DNA of 64,000 nucleotides from Sphingomonas sp. Its GTDB lineage: Bacteria > Pseudomonadota > Alphaproteobacteria > Sphingomonadales > Sphingomonadaceae. The position numbers were made by a program, and so were the translations under genes. This document shows, piece by piece, positions 51,021 through 60,724 of this stretch (its first letter is position 1; the number at the start of each line of letters is the position of its first letter). The stretch lies in NCBI RefSeq assembly GCF_019746015.1, contig NZ_JAIESM010000053.1, positions 20,322 to 84,321 of the forward strand, written 5' to 3'. A model generated the notes under the pieces. The model saw only the letters and a program-made list of their open reading frames with translations. It was not told the origin of the DNA and searched no databases.

Positions 51021-52528
51021 GCGAACAGCCCGTGCAGATACCAGGCCGGTTGCGCCTTTTCGTGCCCGTACAGCCCGTGGCGGAACACCCAGAAGCGGCG
51101 GCCGAGCGCATCCTCCACCCGGTAATAATCGCGCGTCAGGCCGCCACCATCGGCGCGGCGCCACCATTGGCTGGCAAGGCGCTCCGGCCCTTCGGCGCGC
51201 GTCACCTCATGCAGCGTGCGGCGCCAGCGAAAGCGGTGCGGCGGCCCGTCGGGCACTTCGGCAATCACCTCGATCACTTCGGGCGGATCGAACAGGTGGA
51301 TCGGGCGCAGCGGCGGCTCGCCGGGGTCGGGCAGGGGCCAGGGCTGTGGCCTGCCCATATCCTGCGCGGGCAGGGCCAGCACGGCCTGTTCGGGCAGATG
51401 GCTGTCGACATGAACCAGCCGCCGCACCTGTGCGCGCCCCAGCCTGATGCTCAACCGGTCGATCAATGCGGCCAGCGCATCGTCGGACAGGCTGCCGCCT
51501 TCGAGCGCCAGCTGCGCCGGTGGCAGCGCCTCCAGCCGCGCCAGCCCCAGCCGCACCATGTCATAACCGAAGCCGGGGTCGAGCGGGTCGCGCAATCCCT
51601 CGATCCGCTCGCGCATCAGGCGCAGCAGGGTGCCGGGGTCTCGCTGGGGCTGGCCGGCTTCGACCGACAGCCGCCGGACGTCGCCATCGCTGCGGAACAG
51701 CGCGATGCCGCAGCGGCGGCACCCCTGATCGCGTCCGGCCAGCATGGCGCAGGCTTCGTGCAGCAGTTCGTCCGCCACCGCGATGATGTGGTCGATCATG
51801 GCAACCGGCTCGGCAAAGCGGCGCTCCACCAGGATCGGCGGGCGCTTGCGGCGCGGCGTCAGGCGGCTGTCCACCCGGCCGAGCAGCCGGGCCAGCCGGT
51901 CGGCGGCGAGCGGGCCGAAGCGCGCGGCAAGGGCGGCACTGGGGCGATCGGCAAGGTCGCCCACCGTTTTCAGCCCGGCGCGCAGCAGTGCGGTGGTCGC
52001 TTCTTCATCCAGCCGCAGCGCCGCGACCGGCAGGGCCTCGACGCAGGGGGCATTATGGTGAGCGAGCGCCTGGGCCGCCTCCGGCGTATCGGCGATCGCG
52101 GCGTTGAGCGTGACGAAACGGGCAAAGCGCCTGACCGCATCGGCGGCAAGCGCATCCTCGCCACCGAAGGGATGCGTGCAGCCGGCAATGTCGAGCGTCA
52201 CCCCGTCGGGCGGGTCGAGCGCTATTGAGGGGCTGTAGCGCTCGCAGGCCTCCGCCAGCCGCTCCAGAAAGGCGCGGTCGGCAATGGCGTCATGGGGGTA
52301 TGTCACAAGCTCGGGCAGGCGCGCCCGCGCATCGGCCAGCGTAAGGCCGGGCGCGATCCCCAGCGCCGCCGCGCGCGGGTCCACTGCTGCCAGCCGCATG
52401 GCATTTGCGCGCTTTTCCACAAAGGCATAGGGGCCTTCAGGCCGCGTCCCTTGCCAGGCCAGCCGGTCGCAGGACAGCCGGGGGGCGACCAGCGCCAGAA
52501 AGCGGCGGGACGTCGATGAAGCGGCCAT
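51017..52528 (-). CDS. imuB: ImuB, Y-family polymerase-like hub protein
   Basis: A 503-residue Y-family relative. It retains the fold (LSCDRLAWQG start, then RANAMRLAAVDPRAAALG and GITLADARARLP-type segments), but the catalytic acidic residues of active Y polymerases are not apparent at the expected places, as known for ImuB. ImuB binds the beta clamp and recruits DnaE2 and ImuA; the C-terminal 120 residues would hold these contacts, but I cannot identify the clamp motif with confidence. Start 52528 lies inside imuA. Confidence 0.9.
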   Translation of the reverse strand: MAASSTSRRFLALVAPRLSCDRLAWQGTRPEGPYAFVEKRANAMRLAAVDPRAAALGIAPGLTLADARARLPELVTYPHDAIADRAFLERLAEACERYSPSIALDPPDGVTLDIAGCTHPFGGEDALAADAVRRFARFVTLNAAIADTPEAAQALAHHNAPCVEALPVAALRLDEEATTALLRAGLKTVGDLADRPSAALAARFGPLAADRLARLLGRVDSRLTPRRKRPPILVERRFAEPVAMIDHIIAVADELLHEACAMLAGRDQGCRRCGIALFRSDGDVRRLSVEAGQPQRDPGTLLRLMRERIEGLRDPLDPGFGYDMVRLGLARLEALPPAQLALEGGSLSDDALAALIDRLSIRLGRAQVRRLVHVDSHLPEQAVLALPAQDMGRPQPWPLPDPGEPPLRPIHLFDPPEVIEVIAEVPDGPPHRFRWRRTLHEVTRAEGPERLASQWWRRADGGGLTRDYYRVEDALGRRFWVFRHGLYGHEKAQPAWYLHGLFA

Positions 52529-53213
52529 GCTCACGATCCCACACCACGCGCCATTTTCCTTCGCCGGCGCCGCCCCGCTGGCGCAGCAGCGCCAGATCGA
52601 GCGCGATATGGCCGGGGGCATTGGCCAGCAATGGCATCGACGGCGCGGACGCCACCGACCAGCGCGTGGTGGCCGCACTTGGTTCCGGCTCGGCACCGAT
52701 CCGCAGCATCAACAGAGTTGCGCCCGACGTTTCGGCAGACAGGGCAAGCCTGCGGCTGGCAGACAGCGAGAATTCGGGTGCGCGCCGCCAGAATTCGGCA
52801 ATCACGGTGGCTGCTTGCGGGCAGCGCGCGGCTTCGTTCGCAATCTGCAATATCCCGGCGGTATCGGGCGCGATGCACAGCAGCAGGCGTGCCGGATCCA
52901 GCCCGATGTCGCGCAGGCCAAGCGCATAAGGCTGCCCGCTCAATCCGGCCCGGCCGGGGCGAACCCAGATTACAACGCCACCGCGCTGCGCCGCCAGCAT
53001 CGCCGCAAAGCCCGCCGCCCCTGGCGCATCCTCCGGCAACAGCGCATGAAGTTCGTGCAGCCGCCCCCGCGCCAGGCCGCCACCCAGCGCGGCATCGATC
53101 ACGCCATGCCCCAGCGGGGTGGGGCGCAGGCCATCCTGTTTGCGCCACCGCGATTCAACCCTGTCCTTCAATCGCTTCATACGGGCCAGCCGGCTCGCCG
53201 AATCGTCGACCAT
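52437..53213 (-). CDS. imuA: ImuA-like SOS mutagenesis protein
   Basis: A 258-residue RecA-fold protein without an intact Walker A lysine motif, beginning with RLARMKRLKDRVESRW then TPLGHGVIDAALGGGLARGRLHE, the ImuA (SulA-like) layout. It is the first gene of imuA-imuB-dnaE2 and overlaps imuB by 92 bases. ATG 53213 is used because ATG 53222 lies inside the LexA box; ATG 53180 is another possibility. Confidence 0.85.
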   Translation of the reverse strand: MVDDSASRLARMKRLKDRVESRWRKQDGLRPTPLGHGVIDAALGGGLARGRLHELHALLPEDAPGAAGFAAMLAAQRGGVVIWVRPGRAGLSGQPYALGLRDIGLDPARLLLCIAPDTAGILQIANEAARCPQAATVIAEFWRRAPEFSLSASRRLALSAETSGATLLMLRIGAEPEPSAATTRWSVASAPSMPLLANAPGHIALDLALLRQRGGAGEGKWRVVWDREHGRFIDVPPLSGAGRPPAVLRPAGLARDAA

Positions 53214-53216
53214 TGT

Positions 53217-53231
53217 GTTCATGTTATGTTC
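53217..53231 (-). promoter_or_regulatory. LexA-binding SOS box of imuA-imuB-dnaE2
   Basis: On the plus strand GTTC-N7-GTTC, on the minus strand GAAC-N7-GAAC, identical in form to the recA box. It overlaps the candidate -10 element (TAAGAA at 53234-53229, with TTGATC 17 bases upstream as -35 at 53257-53252) and lies just before the imuA start. Confidence 0.85.
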
Positions 53232-53566
53232 TTATCGCGATGGCGCGGCAAGATCAAATGGTGGGATTGCGGAGGGGAGGCCGCACGTTCTTCCCTTGCA
53301 TGGGGACTTCCCAAGGGCGCGACCCATGGCGCATTGATGCATATTGATACATGGCGCCGGCCGCATCCCATTCCATCGGCTGGACATCCAAACGCTGCTT
53401 TGCAGCACATGCTTCTGTTAGTGCTGATCTATATCTTTCCGACGAACGATGGCTAGTTGCCATGCACGACGTCAGCTAGTTAGACTAATGCGGACAAATT
53501 TCGCCCAGTTCATCTTTGAACCATTAACGATAAGCCCTAACGTCGCGTCACGATCAAGGAGGGGAT
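53232..53566. other. Divergent intergenic region, imuA to DUF4132 operon
   Basis: About 335 bases without a gene; the AT content rises toward its right end. Minus-strand imuA promoter elements lie at 53229-53257. On the plus strand a candidate promoter is TTGCCA (53457-53462), 18 bases, TAGACT (53481-53486); a second, weaker one is TTGAAC (53516-53521). AAGGAGGGG (53556-53564) is the ribosome-binding site for the downstream operon. I see no repeat or small gene here. Confidence 0.5.
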
Positions 53567-56500
53567 ATGCCGGAATCGATTTTTGATCGTATCAAACGCG
53601 GGTTCGGCCTGGCCGGTTCTGCGGTTGCGATCGGCAATTTCCCCTTGCTCAACGTTGCTAGATTATTTCGCCATCTCGAGAAGTCTGACAAATCGCTGCC
53701 CGCCAACGTGGCGCGCTATATTGCAGATGGTGCTAACAGTTCGCTCCTCTCAACCCTGCAGCGACAATCGGTTCGCCATGCCTGGACGAATCGGTCCATG
53801 ATCTGGCCACGGCGTGACGAGGAAAATCTCTTTGGTGACCTTGGCGCTTGGCGCATCGATCAGATGTATCGATTTGGCGAAGTGCTGGCGACGATTGAAC
53901 CAATATCATATGACTGGGGATATTTTGGCACCAAGAAATCTCCCGATTGGCTTCGCCACACTGTTACAATCTGGCTTGGGCATGGCCGCAAGAATCAGCC
54001 ACTTGAATCGCTGGTCGCGCTTGCGGGGCATGCCGGTGATTCTGTTACGCCGACTCTCGATATTCTCTTCAGTCGCGATGCCGCTGAGTATGCATCCAGA
54101 AACAGCGAAGAACGCTTCGCAGGCATAGCACAATGGCTGGAACGATCTCGCGACGACATTGTGGCGGTTGCACCCGGCCTCGTTGCCGATGTCCGTGCTG
54201 AACTCGCCTCGGCGATCGGCCGTTATCACTTGCAAGAGCGCTATCTGGATCTGTTGATCGATCTTGCCACAGGATCATCGAAAAAGGTTCGCGCCAATGC
54301 GCGCCAGGCGCTCACGACATGCAATCCTGGCCGATTAGCCGCTGCGCTGGACGAACGCTTCGCCAAATCCCCCACTGCGGTGCGTGTCGAACTGGTTGGT
54401 GTCGCTTCCGTCGGCCTCGGCAAAGAGGGGCATGAGATGCTGGGCTGCTGGCGACAGTCCGAAACGGTGCTGAAAGTTACTGCCGCCATTGACAATATTT
54501 TGGCCGTGACCGCTGGGGACCCAGCTGCGGTGCCGGAGTCTGAGCAGGAGCATCGCAGCCCCGATGGTCCGGCCGGCTACTGGGCGGTCGACGGCAGCTG
54601 GGTTGAGGCAGGAATGCCGTCTGCGCTCCCGCCTCAAAGCCCCATTCCGCCTGACCTGCTGGCCACGCTCGAGCCAGCCATAACCGAATTCAACCGCTTG
54701 CTGGCAGCGGGAAAGGCACAGGCGACAGGAAAAAGGTGGCACTGGAGCCGGGACTATTCCGCCAAGGACAAGCGCGACCTCACCCGCCTGGCTCAACTGG
54801 CCGAGGGGGCTTCTCCAATTCAACACCAATCGGCCAAACCAATCGTCGATTGGCTGCTTTGGCATGAGTTCAAGCACTCGGCGGTCGATGCCTTTTTCAA
54901 CGACCCACGCCTTACGCTTCGTCATCTTGCCCGGATGGCCGTTGCGCTGTCGAACGGCCAAGTCAGTGCCTTGTCATGGGGGTGGGGTGGCACTGTCGGC
55001 GCCATTACTACGGTGATCCAGCAGCGTCTGGCCAGGGGCGCCGATCTGCGGACCTTCATCGCGCTCTGGGAAGAGGCGGGCGGTGCCGACTTCATCAACG
55101 GCCATCTCAAGAATCGATACTATTGGGGGCTTCCCCAGTTCGACGTGCCGTTATGGCCATTGCTTTGCGGCAAGTTCGATTCCATCGACCAGGCTCTGGG
55201 GCTCATTCCACAAGCTCATCCCGAGCATAAGCTGACCATGCCCGGCCTTGAACTGCTGGAATATTTTCCGAAGCTTCCAGTCCGATATCGCGCGCAGCTG
55301 ATGTCCCTCGGCAGCGACAGTGCCGCCGGTATCCGGGCCAAAGCGCGACAGTTGCTGCACAAGACCGCCGGTATTGATGCTGCAATCTCCCTTCAGTTGC
55401 AGGATGGTCGGCAGGACGTACGCGCGCTGGCGGCAGAATGGCTTGCGTCGCGGGGCGCCTCCGCAGAGGCGCCCGCGATACGAACAGCCCTGGACAAGGA
55501 AAAGAGCGACCTCGCGCGGGCAGCGATGATCACCGCACTCAATCGGTTGGGTGAAGATGTGTCGGCATATTTCGACCCCGCGGTGCTGCAGAAAGAGGCA
55601 CGCGCGGGCCTGGCAAAGGGGCTTCCCAAGAACTTGAGCTGGTTTCCGTTCGATATGCTGCCAGCGCTTTCCTGGGCCGATGGAACTCCTGTCGACCCTG
55701 TCCTGCCGACATGGTGGGTCGTTCTGTCAGCAAAGCTCAAGCAGCCTGGCGGTAATGCCATGATGAACCTTTGGCTGGACCGGTTGGCCCCCGGCCAAGC
55801 GCACAAGCTTGGGTGGATGGTGCTAACGGGTTGGATGGACGAAGATACGCGCCAGCCCAGCGATGAAGAGGCGAACGCCTACGCATCGCTGCATGTTGAT
55901 GCCACCGTCCGGCAGAACCTTACCTATGCCAAGCGATGGCCCGATAGCGCCGGCTATTTTTCGTCCGACCGCGCCGTTGTCTTCGCACAGCTGAAACGCG
56001 CCAAGGCTGGCGAGTATCTGGGCACTGCAGTTGACAGCAAAGGCATTCTGGCGCTTGCAGCCCGCGTCAACGGCGCCGACGCCGCTCAACGGATCAGGCC
56101 GTTCCTGAAAGAGCATGGCTCGCGAACGTCGCAGGCGAAAGCGGTACTCGACGTGCTCGCCGCAATCGGCGATGGCGCGGCGCTGCAGCTCATTCTGGTG
56201 GCGGCCAACCGGTCTAAGCAGCGTAGTGTTCAGGCCTATGCTGCAAAACTCGTCGAGAAGATTGCCGACCGAAACGGGTGGAGCCCCGCCGAGCTCGCCG
56301 ATCGTACCGTGCCCACCGGTGGATTTGATCTCGATGGCACGCAGGAACTCGATCTGGGGACCGACCGAACCTACACGCTGCGCTTGGATGCCGAGGATGC
56401 GATCGTCATCCTGAACGCCGATGGACGCGAAGTGAAGGCGCTGCCCGCAGCGCGTGTCGATGACGAGAAGCCGTTGGTGGATGCCGCGAAAAAGCAGCTG

Positions 56501-57271
56501 TCGACTGCGCGCAAAGAGGTGAAGCAGGTGATTGCCGCACAGGCCGGCCGTCTTCAGGAAGCCATGTTCCTGCAGCGCAGCTGGGAGCTAAGCGACTGGC
56601 AGAACTTTGTTGCGGGCCACCCGATCGTCGGCCGGATCGCTGCGCGCCTCGTCTGGCAGGGTGTCGACGAACAGGGCGCAGCGATCGCCGCATTCCGCCC
56701 GCTTGGCGACGGCAGTTACACCGATTGCGACGACGCAGATGTCCGACTGGCCGACTTCGCTCAGGTTCGCCTGGCGCATTCATCCTTGTTGACGGCGGAC
56801 CAGATTGATCGCTGGCGCAAGCATCTGGCCGATTACGCGGTGGCATCGCCATTTGACCAGCTGGGGCGTGACCTGCCCGCGCTTGACGCCACACAGGCCA
56901 AGGATCGCGAGATTGCCGATCGCAAGGGCTGGATGATCGAGACCTTCAAGCTCCGCGGCATCGCCGGCAAGCTGGGCTACCAGCGCGGCCCGGCGGAAGA
57001 CGGCGGCTGGTTCGTGACCTATGAGAAGATGTTCCGGGAAGCCGGTTTGATGGTGGAGATCGAGTTTTCCGGCAGCCCGCTGCCAGAGGAAAATCGGCTC
57101 GCGGCGATCATGTCTCTGTCCTTTCGCAAGCTGCGCAGCGGCGGCCCCGGCGGCCAGGTCACTCTGGCAGAGGTGCCGCCGGTTCTGCTGGCCGAAAGCT
57201 GGCGCGACCTGCACGACATGGCCGACAAGGGCACCGGCTTCGATCCCGACTGGAAAAAGAAGGTCCATTGA
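53567..57271 (+). CDS. DUF4132 family giant protein (YehI/MolR-like)
   Basis: A 1234-residue cytosolic protein. The N-terminal two-thirds contains alpha-helical repeat stretches of HEAT type (for example KVRANARQALTTC near residue 240, and GIRAKARQLLHK through DLARAAMITALNRLG, about 585-660). The C-terminal third is the DUF4132 domain, ending with KLGYQRGPAEDGGWF and a conserved LLAESWRDLHD tail. E. coli YehI and MolR-type proteins belong here; no biochemical function is known. First gene of a five-gene operon with the strong ribosome-binding site AAGGAGGGG; its stop overlaps the ATPase start by four bases. Its first kilobase is distinctly less GC-rich than the rest of the window. Confidence 0.85.
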   Translation: MPESIFDRIKRGFGLAGSAVAIGNFPLLNVARLFRHLEKSDKSLPANVARYIADGANSSLLSTLQRQSVRHAWTNRSMIWPRRDEENLFGDLGAWRIDQMYRFGEVLATIEPISYDWGYFGTKKSPDWLRHTVTIWLGHGRKNQPLESLVALAGHAGDSVTPTLDILFSRDAAEYASRNSEERFAGIAQWLERSRDDIVAVAPGLVADVRAELASAIGRYHLQERYLDLLIDLATGSSKKVRANARQALTTCNPGRLAAALDERFAKSPTAVRVELVGVASVGLGKEGHEMLGCWRQSETVLKVTAAIDNILAVTAGDPAAVPESEQEHRSPDGPAGYWAVDGSWVEAGMPSALPPQSPIPPDLLATLEPAITEFNRLLAAGKAQATGKRWHWSRDYSAKDKRDLTRLAQLAEGASPIQHQSAKPIVDWLLWHEFKHSAVDAFFNDPRLTLRHLARMAVALSNGQVSALSWGWGGTVGAITTVIQQRLARGADLRTFIALWEEAGGADFINGHLKNRYYWGLPQFDVPLWPLLCGKFDSIDQALGLIPQAHPEHKLTMPGLELLEYFPKLPVRYRAQLMSLGSDSAAGIRAKARQLLHKTAGIDAAISLQLQDGRQDVRALAAEWLASRGASAEAPAIRTALDKEKSDLARAAMITALNRLGEDVSAYFDPAVLQKEARAGLAKGLPKNLSWFPFDMLPALSWADGTPVDPVLPTWWVVLSAKLKQPGGNAMMNLWLDRLAPGQAHKLGWMVLTGWMDEDTRQPSDEEANAYASLHVDATVRQNLTYAKRWPDSAGYFSSDRAVVFAQLKRAKAGEYLGTAVDSKGILALAARVNGADAAQRIRPFLKEHGSRTSQAKAVLDVLAAIGDGAALQLILVAANRSKQRSVQAYAAKLVEKIADRNGWSPAELADRTVPTGGFDLDGTQELDLGTDRTYTLRLDAEDAIVILNADGREVKALPAARVDDEKPLVDAAKKQLSTARKEVKQVIAAQAGRLQEAMFLQRSWELSDWQNFVAGHPIVGRIAARLVWQGVDEQGAAIAAFRPLGDGSYTDCDDADVRLADFAQVRLAHSSLLTADQIDRWRKHLADYAVASPFDQLGRDLPALDATQAKDREIADRKGWMIETFKLRGIAGKLGYQRGPAEDGGWFVTYEKMFREAGLMVEIEFSGSPLPEENRLAAIMSLSFRKLRSGGPGGQVTLAEVPPVLLAESWRDLHDMADKGTGFDPDWKKKVH

Positions 57272-58368
57272 TGACGAACGAAACGCCCGCCATCCGACCC
57301 CCGGCCGAAACGCGGTATGCGGCAGAACTTGCCACGCTGGCAGCGCAGGATCAGTTCCCAAAGCCTGCCGGCTGGCACCTGTCGCCTCGCGCGGTGCGCG
57401 GCTTCCTGCTTGGCGATGCCAGGCTGGGGATCAGCCGCAAATTCTATGGCGATGATCCGCTCGTCGACCGGGCAATTGTCAGCCTGATGAGCCAGCAAGG
57501 GCTGATGCTGGTCGGCGAACCGGGCACCGCCAAGTCGCTTCTGTCGGAACTTCTGGCGGCCGCGATCTGTGGCACTTCGTCGCTCGTCGTGCAGGGGTCT
57601 GCCGGGACGACGGAAGATCATATCCGCTATGGCTGGAACTATGCGTTGCTGCTCGCCGAGGGGCCGAGCGAGCGGGCCCTGGTTCCTTCGCCGGTGCTCA
57701 ATGCCATGCGGTCCGGGCGTATCGTGCGCTTCGAGGAGATCACTCGGTGTCCGCCTGAAGTTCAGGACGCGCTGATCTCGATTCTGTCCGAAAAGATGCT
57801 CGCGCTGCCAGAGCTTGGCCTCGACGCCGTGGCTGCCGCGAGGCCAGGCTTCAATGTGATTGCTACGGCCAATCTGCGTGATCGCGGGGTTCACGAAATG
57901 TCGAGCGCGCTGAAGCGTCGCTTCAACTTCGAAACCGTGCACCCGATTGCTGATCCAGAATTCGAGCGCGAGCTGGTGCTGAAGCAGTTGGCCGAACGGC
58001 TGGGCCCGGCGGGGGTTCGCGTTTCCGGGGAGCGCGACGTTGCCGAAGTTTTGGTGCGCACGTTCCAGGATCTGCGAACCGGGCGCACTGCTGAGGGAAC
58101 CAGCCTGAACCGCCCAGATGCCGTCATGTCTACGGCGGAAGCAGTCAACGTGATGCACGCCGCCGCTCTCGACGCAGCCTATCTGGACAATGGCAAGCTT
58201 TCCGCTGCGCATGTTGCCCGCCAACTGCAAGGTGTGGTCCTTAAGGACTCGCCAGAGGATGGCAAAAGGTTGCGCGCCTATGTCGATCACATCGTCAAGG
58301 AGCGGGCAGGTCGATCTGGCGCGTGGAAGGAGTTTTATCAGGCGGCCCGGGCGTTGAAACTGGGCTGA
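57268..58368 (+). CDS. MoxR-type AAA+ ATPase (YehL-like)
   Basis: A 366-residue AAA+ ATPase. Walker A is GEPGTAKS at residues 82-89; Walker B is IVRFEEI at about 151-157, with Glu where Asp is usual; sensor 1 is in VIATANLRDRG, followed by the LKRRFNFE arginine-finger motif and a C-terminal lid. MoxR ATPases form rings and work with VWA partners to remodel or load cofactors into target proteins (NorQ/NorD, CbbQ/CbbO, RavA/ViaA). A VWA gene lies two genes downstream. Target unknown. Confidence 0.9.
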   Translation: MMTNETPAIRPPAETRYAAELATLAAQDQFPKPAGWHLSPRAVRGFLLGDARLGISRKFYGDDPLVDRAIVSLMSQQGLMLVGEPGTAKSLLSELLAAAICGTSSLVVQGSAGTTEDHIRYGWNYALLLAEGPSERALVPSPVLNAMRSGRIVRFEEITRCPPEVQDALISILSEKMLALPELGLDAVAAARPGFNVIATANLRDRGVHEMSSALKRRFNFETVHPIADPEFERELVLKQLAERLGPAGVRVSGERDVAEVLVRTFQDLRTGRTAEGTSLNRPDAVMSTAEAVNVMHAAALDAAYLDNGKLSAAHVARQLQGVVLKDSPEDGKRLRAYVDHIVKERAGRSGAWKEFYQAARALKLG

Positions 58369-58372
58369 CCAG

Positions 58373-60724
58373 ATGGAGCGGCCGACCCTTCACGATGGCG
58401 AGCGCGACCTGTGGGTGGTGCCGATCAGGCACCATAGCCCGGCGTGCGCTGCGCATCTTGCAAGTCTGATAGAGCAGGTTCGCCCGGCTGCGATCCTTGT
58501 CGAGGGGCCCTGCGATTTCGACTCGCTGATCGATCTGGTTTGCGATCCGCGCACGCAGCCCCCGGTTGCGATTGTCGCGCTTCGCGCAAGCGGTGGTGGG
58601 CAGGCGCCGGGCCGGGTTGCAAGCTATTTCCCGTTTTGCGAGCACAGTCCCGAACTGATCGCCCTAAAGGCGGCGAAGGCATTGGGCGTTGAAGCCCATT
58701 TCATCGATCTCCCGTCATCCGCCCCAGAAATGGTTGTCGGAATGGATGCCGCACCGCGACGTTCGTTGTTGGGCAGCGAGCGCAGCTTCGACGTAGGTGA
58801 TTATGTGACGGCGCTCGCTCGGGAACTTGGCTGCCGCGACGGCAACGAGGTTTGGGATCAGCTGTTCGAAACGCGGCTGGCAGCCCCCGATTGGCGGGCC
58901 TATTTCGAGGACGTTGCGCGTTACTGCTCGTCTATGCGGGCGGCCACCGATCCCGCCGTCATGGCGGCAGATGGAACGCTGGCGCGCGAGGCGCAGATGC
59001 GCGCAATCGTCGCACGTGTCCGAAACGCGACCGGCGGCCCCCTGGTTGCGGTCGTCGGCGGCTTCTATGCCGAGGCGTTGTTGCAGGAGGGCGCGGGGCA
59101 GCCCGTTGTCGGCGCGGCGGACGCCGGTCGCAGCTATCTCATCCGTTATGGCATGCGCCAGCTGGATGCGTTGCGCGGCTATGATGCAGGGTTGCCGCTG
59201 CCGGGCTATTACCAGCGTTTGTGGCATCGGCGAGAGCATGGCGGTGCCGGTCTCGCCACGGAATTGATCACCGGCTTTGCCGCGCACTTGCGGACCGGAA
59301 ACTGGGACGCGCCATCCTTCCCGATGGTTGCCAACGCTATTGAGCAGGCGGAGCGACTGGCGACGCTGCGCAACCGGCCTTTCCCCACGCGCGATGATGT
59401 GATCGACGCGATACGATCAAGCTTCATCAAGGAGGAGATTCCCTTGGAGGAAGTGCCCATCCTGAACGAGCTGCGCGCTTGGCTGACGGGAACGGCGATT
59501 GGCGAGGTGCCGGCATCGTCTGGTTCACCCCCGCTTGTGGAGGCGGTGCGCAACCAGGCCAAGGCGCTTGGCTTTGTCGTGGCCGACGGAGAACGGCGTC
59601 GTCGCGAGCTCGATATCTATCGCAAGCAGCGCCATCGAGCAGCCAGTCGTTTCTGCCATGCGATGACGCTGATCGGCACCAGATTTGCCGAACGCACCGC
59701 CGGCCCGGATTTTCGCAACGACGCTGCGCTGGATCGACTGCATGAAGTCTGGAGCCTTTGCTGGTCGCCATCGGTCGAATCGCGATTGATCGAACTGTCC
59801 GAGGCCGCCGATACGCTTGACGAGGCGCTGGCTTTCGCCGTCGCGCAGCAGATTGCGGCGCTGTCCGAGCGGGGCCAAGGCCGCAATGCACTGGCCGCGA
59901 TCGATCTCTTCGCAGCCGCCTGCCGCGCTGGTCTTGGTGCGGGGGCGGAGGCAATTCTCGGTCTTGTCGAGGAGCAAGTGATCGAGGATCCCGAACTTGG
60001 CTCGGTGGTGGCCGCCCTTGCCGATCTGCTGCTGTTGCGTCGCGGGCGCGAGGCACTCGGCTTGAGCGAGGTCGGCCCACTGGACCGGCTGGTGCAGACG
60101 GCATGGCGACGGCTTGTGCTGCTTTTGCCCGAACTGGCCGATTTCGGAGAGGATCGTGCGCGCCAGATGCTGAAAGTACTGGCCGATATGCGTGGGGCAA
60201 TCGAACTTGCGCGGTCGTCGCAAGCACCCGTCGATCCGGATCTTGTCGGTCAGGCATTTGCCGTGCTGCGCCGGCGCAAGCTGCATCCGATGCTGGACGG
60301 CGCGATCACTGCTTTTGCTTTGCTTGATGGACAAATCGACGTGCAAGAGCTGGAGGCCCGGCTGCGCGGGGAGCTTTCTGGCGGTTATGTTGATCCGGCC
60401 GACCGGCTTGCCTTTCTGGGTGGCGTCGTCGCGATAGCGCGCGAACTGGTATGGACGGTGCCGGCGATCATCGACGTGATCGACGCAATCGTGACGGGGC
60501 TGGACGAAGACGATTTTCTGTCGCTGCTACCGTACTTGCGGCTGGCACTGATGCCGCTCGACCCGCGCGAGGTGGACCGGTTGGCCGAGGAGGTGGCGGC
60601 TCGGCTTGGCGCCAACCCTGGCATGCTGGCCGTTGACGTTGGGATTTCGGAGCAGGAGTTGGATGAGAATCTGCGCCTTGACCGTGAACTGGCCGATATT
60701 CTGGCCCGCGATGGTTTGGCGTGA
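58373..60724 (+). CDS. DUF5682 family protein (YehM-like)
   Basis: A 783-residue protein. The N-terminal 300 residues carry the family's most conserved motifs: PIRHHSPACA (His20, His21), LVEGPCDFD (Glu44, Asp48) and FPFCEHSPELIAL. The pattern resembles TraB/EreA-type enzymes in which His and Glu line a metal-dependent or esterase-like site; this is an inference. The C-terminal 450 residues are helical with repeated Leu-rich stretches. It starts four bases after the ATPase gene. No signal peptide or membrane segment. E. coli YehM has the same position but no known function. Confidence 0.8.
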   Translation: MERPTLHDGERDLWVVPIRHHSPACAAHLASLIEQVRPAAILVEGPCDFDSLIDLVCDPRTQPPVAIVALRASGGGQAPGRVASYFPFCEHSPELIALKAAKALGVEAHFIDLPSSAPEMVVGMDAAPRRSLLGSERSFDVGDYVTALARELGCRDGNEVWDQLFETRLAAPDWRAYFEDVARYCSSMRAATDPAVMAADGTLAREAQMRAIVARVRNATGGPLVAVVGGFYAEALLQEGAGQPVVGAADAGRSYLIRYGMRQLDALRGYDAGLPLPGYYQRLWHRREHGGAGLATELITGFAAHLRTGNWDAPSFPMVANAIEQAERLATLRNRPFPTRDDVIDAIRSSFIKEEIPLEEVPILNELRAWLTGTAIGEVPASSGSPPLVEAVRNQAKALGFVVADGERRRRELDIYRKQRHRAASRFCHAMTLIGTRFAERTAGPDFRNDAALDRLHEVWSLCWSPSVESRLIELSEAADTLDEALAFAVAQQIAALSERGQGRNALAAIDLFAAACRAGLGAGAEAILGLVEEQVIEDPELGSVVAALADLLLLRRGREALGLSEVGPLDRLVQTAWRRLVLLLPELADFGEDRARQMLKVLADMRGAIELARSSQAPVDPDLVGQAFAVLRRRKLHPMLDGAITAFALLDGQIDVQELEARLRGELSGGYVDPADRLAFLGGVVAIARELVWTVPAIIDVIDAIVTGLDEDDFLSLLPYLRLALMPLDPREVDRLAEEVAARLGANPGMLAVDVGISEQELDENLRLDRELADILARDGLA

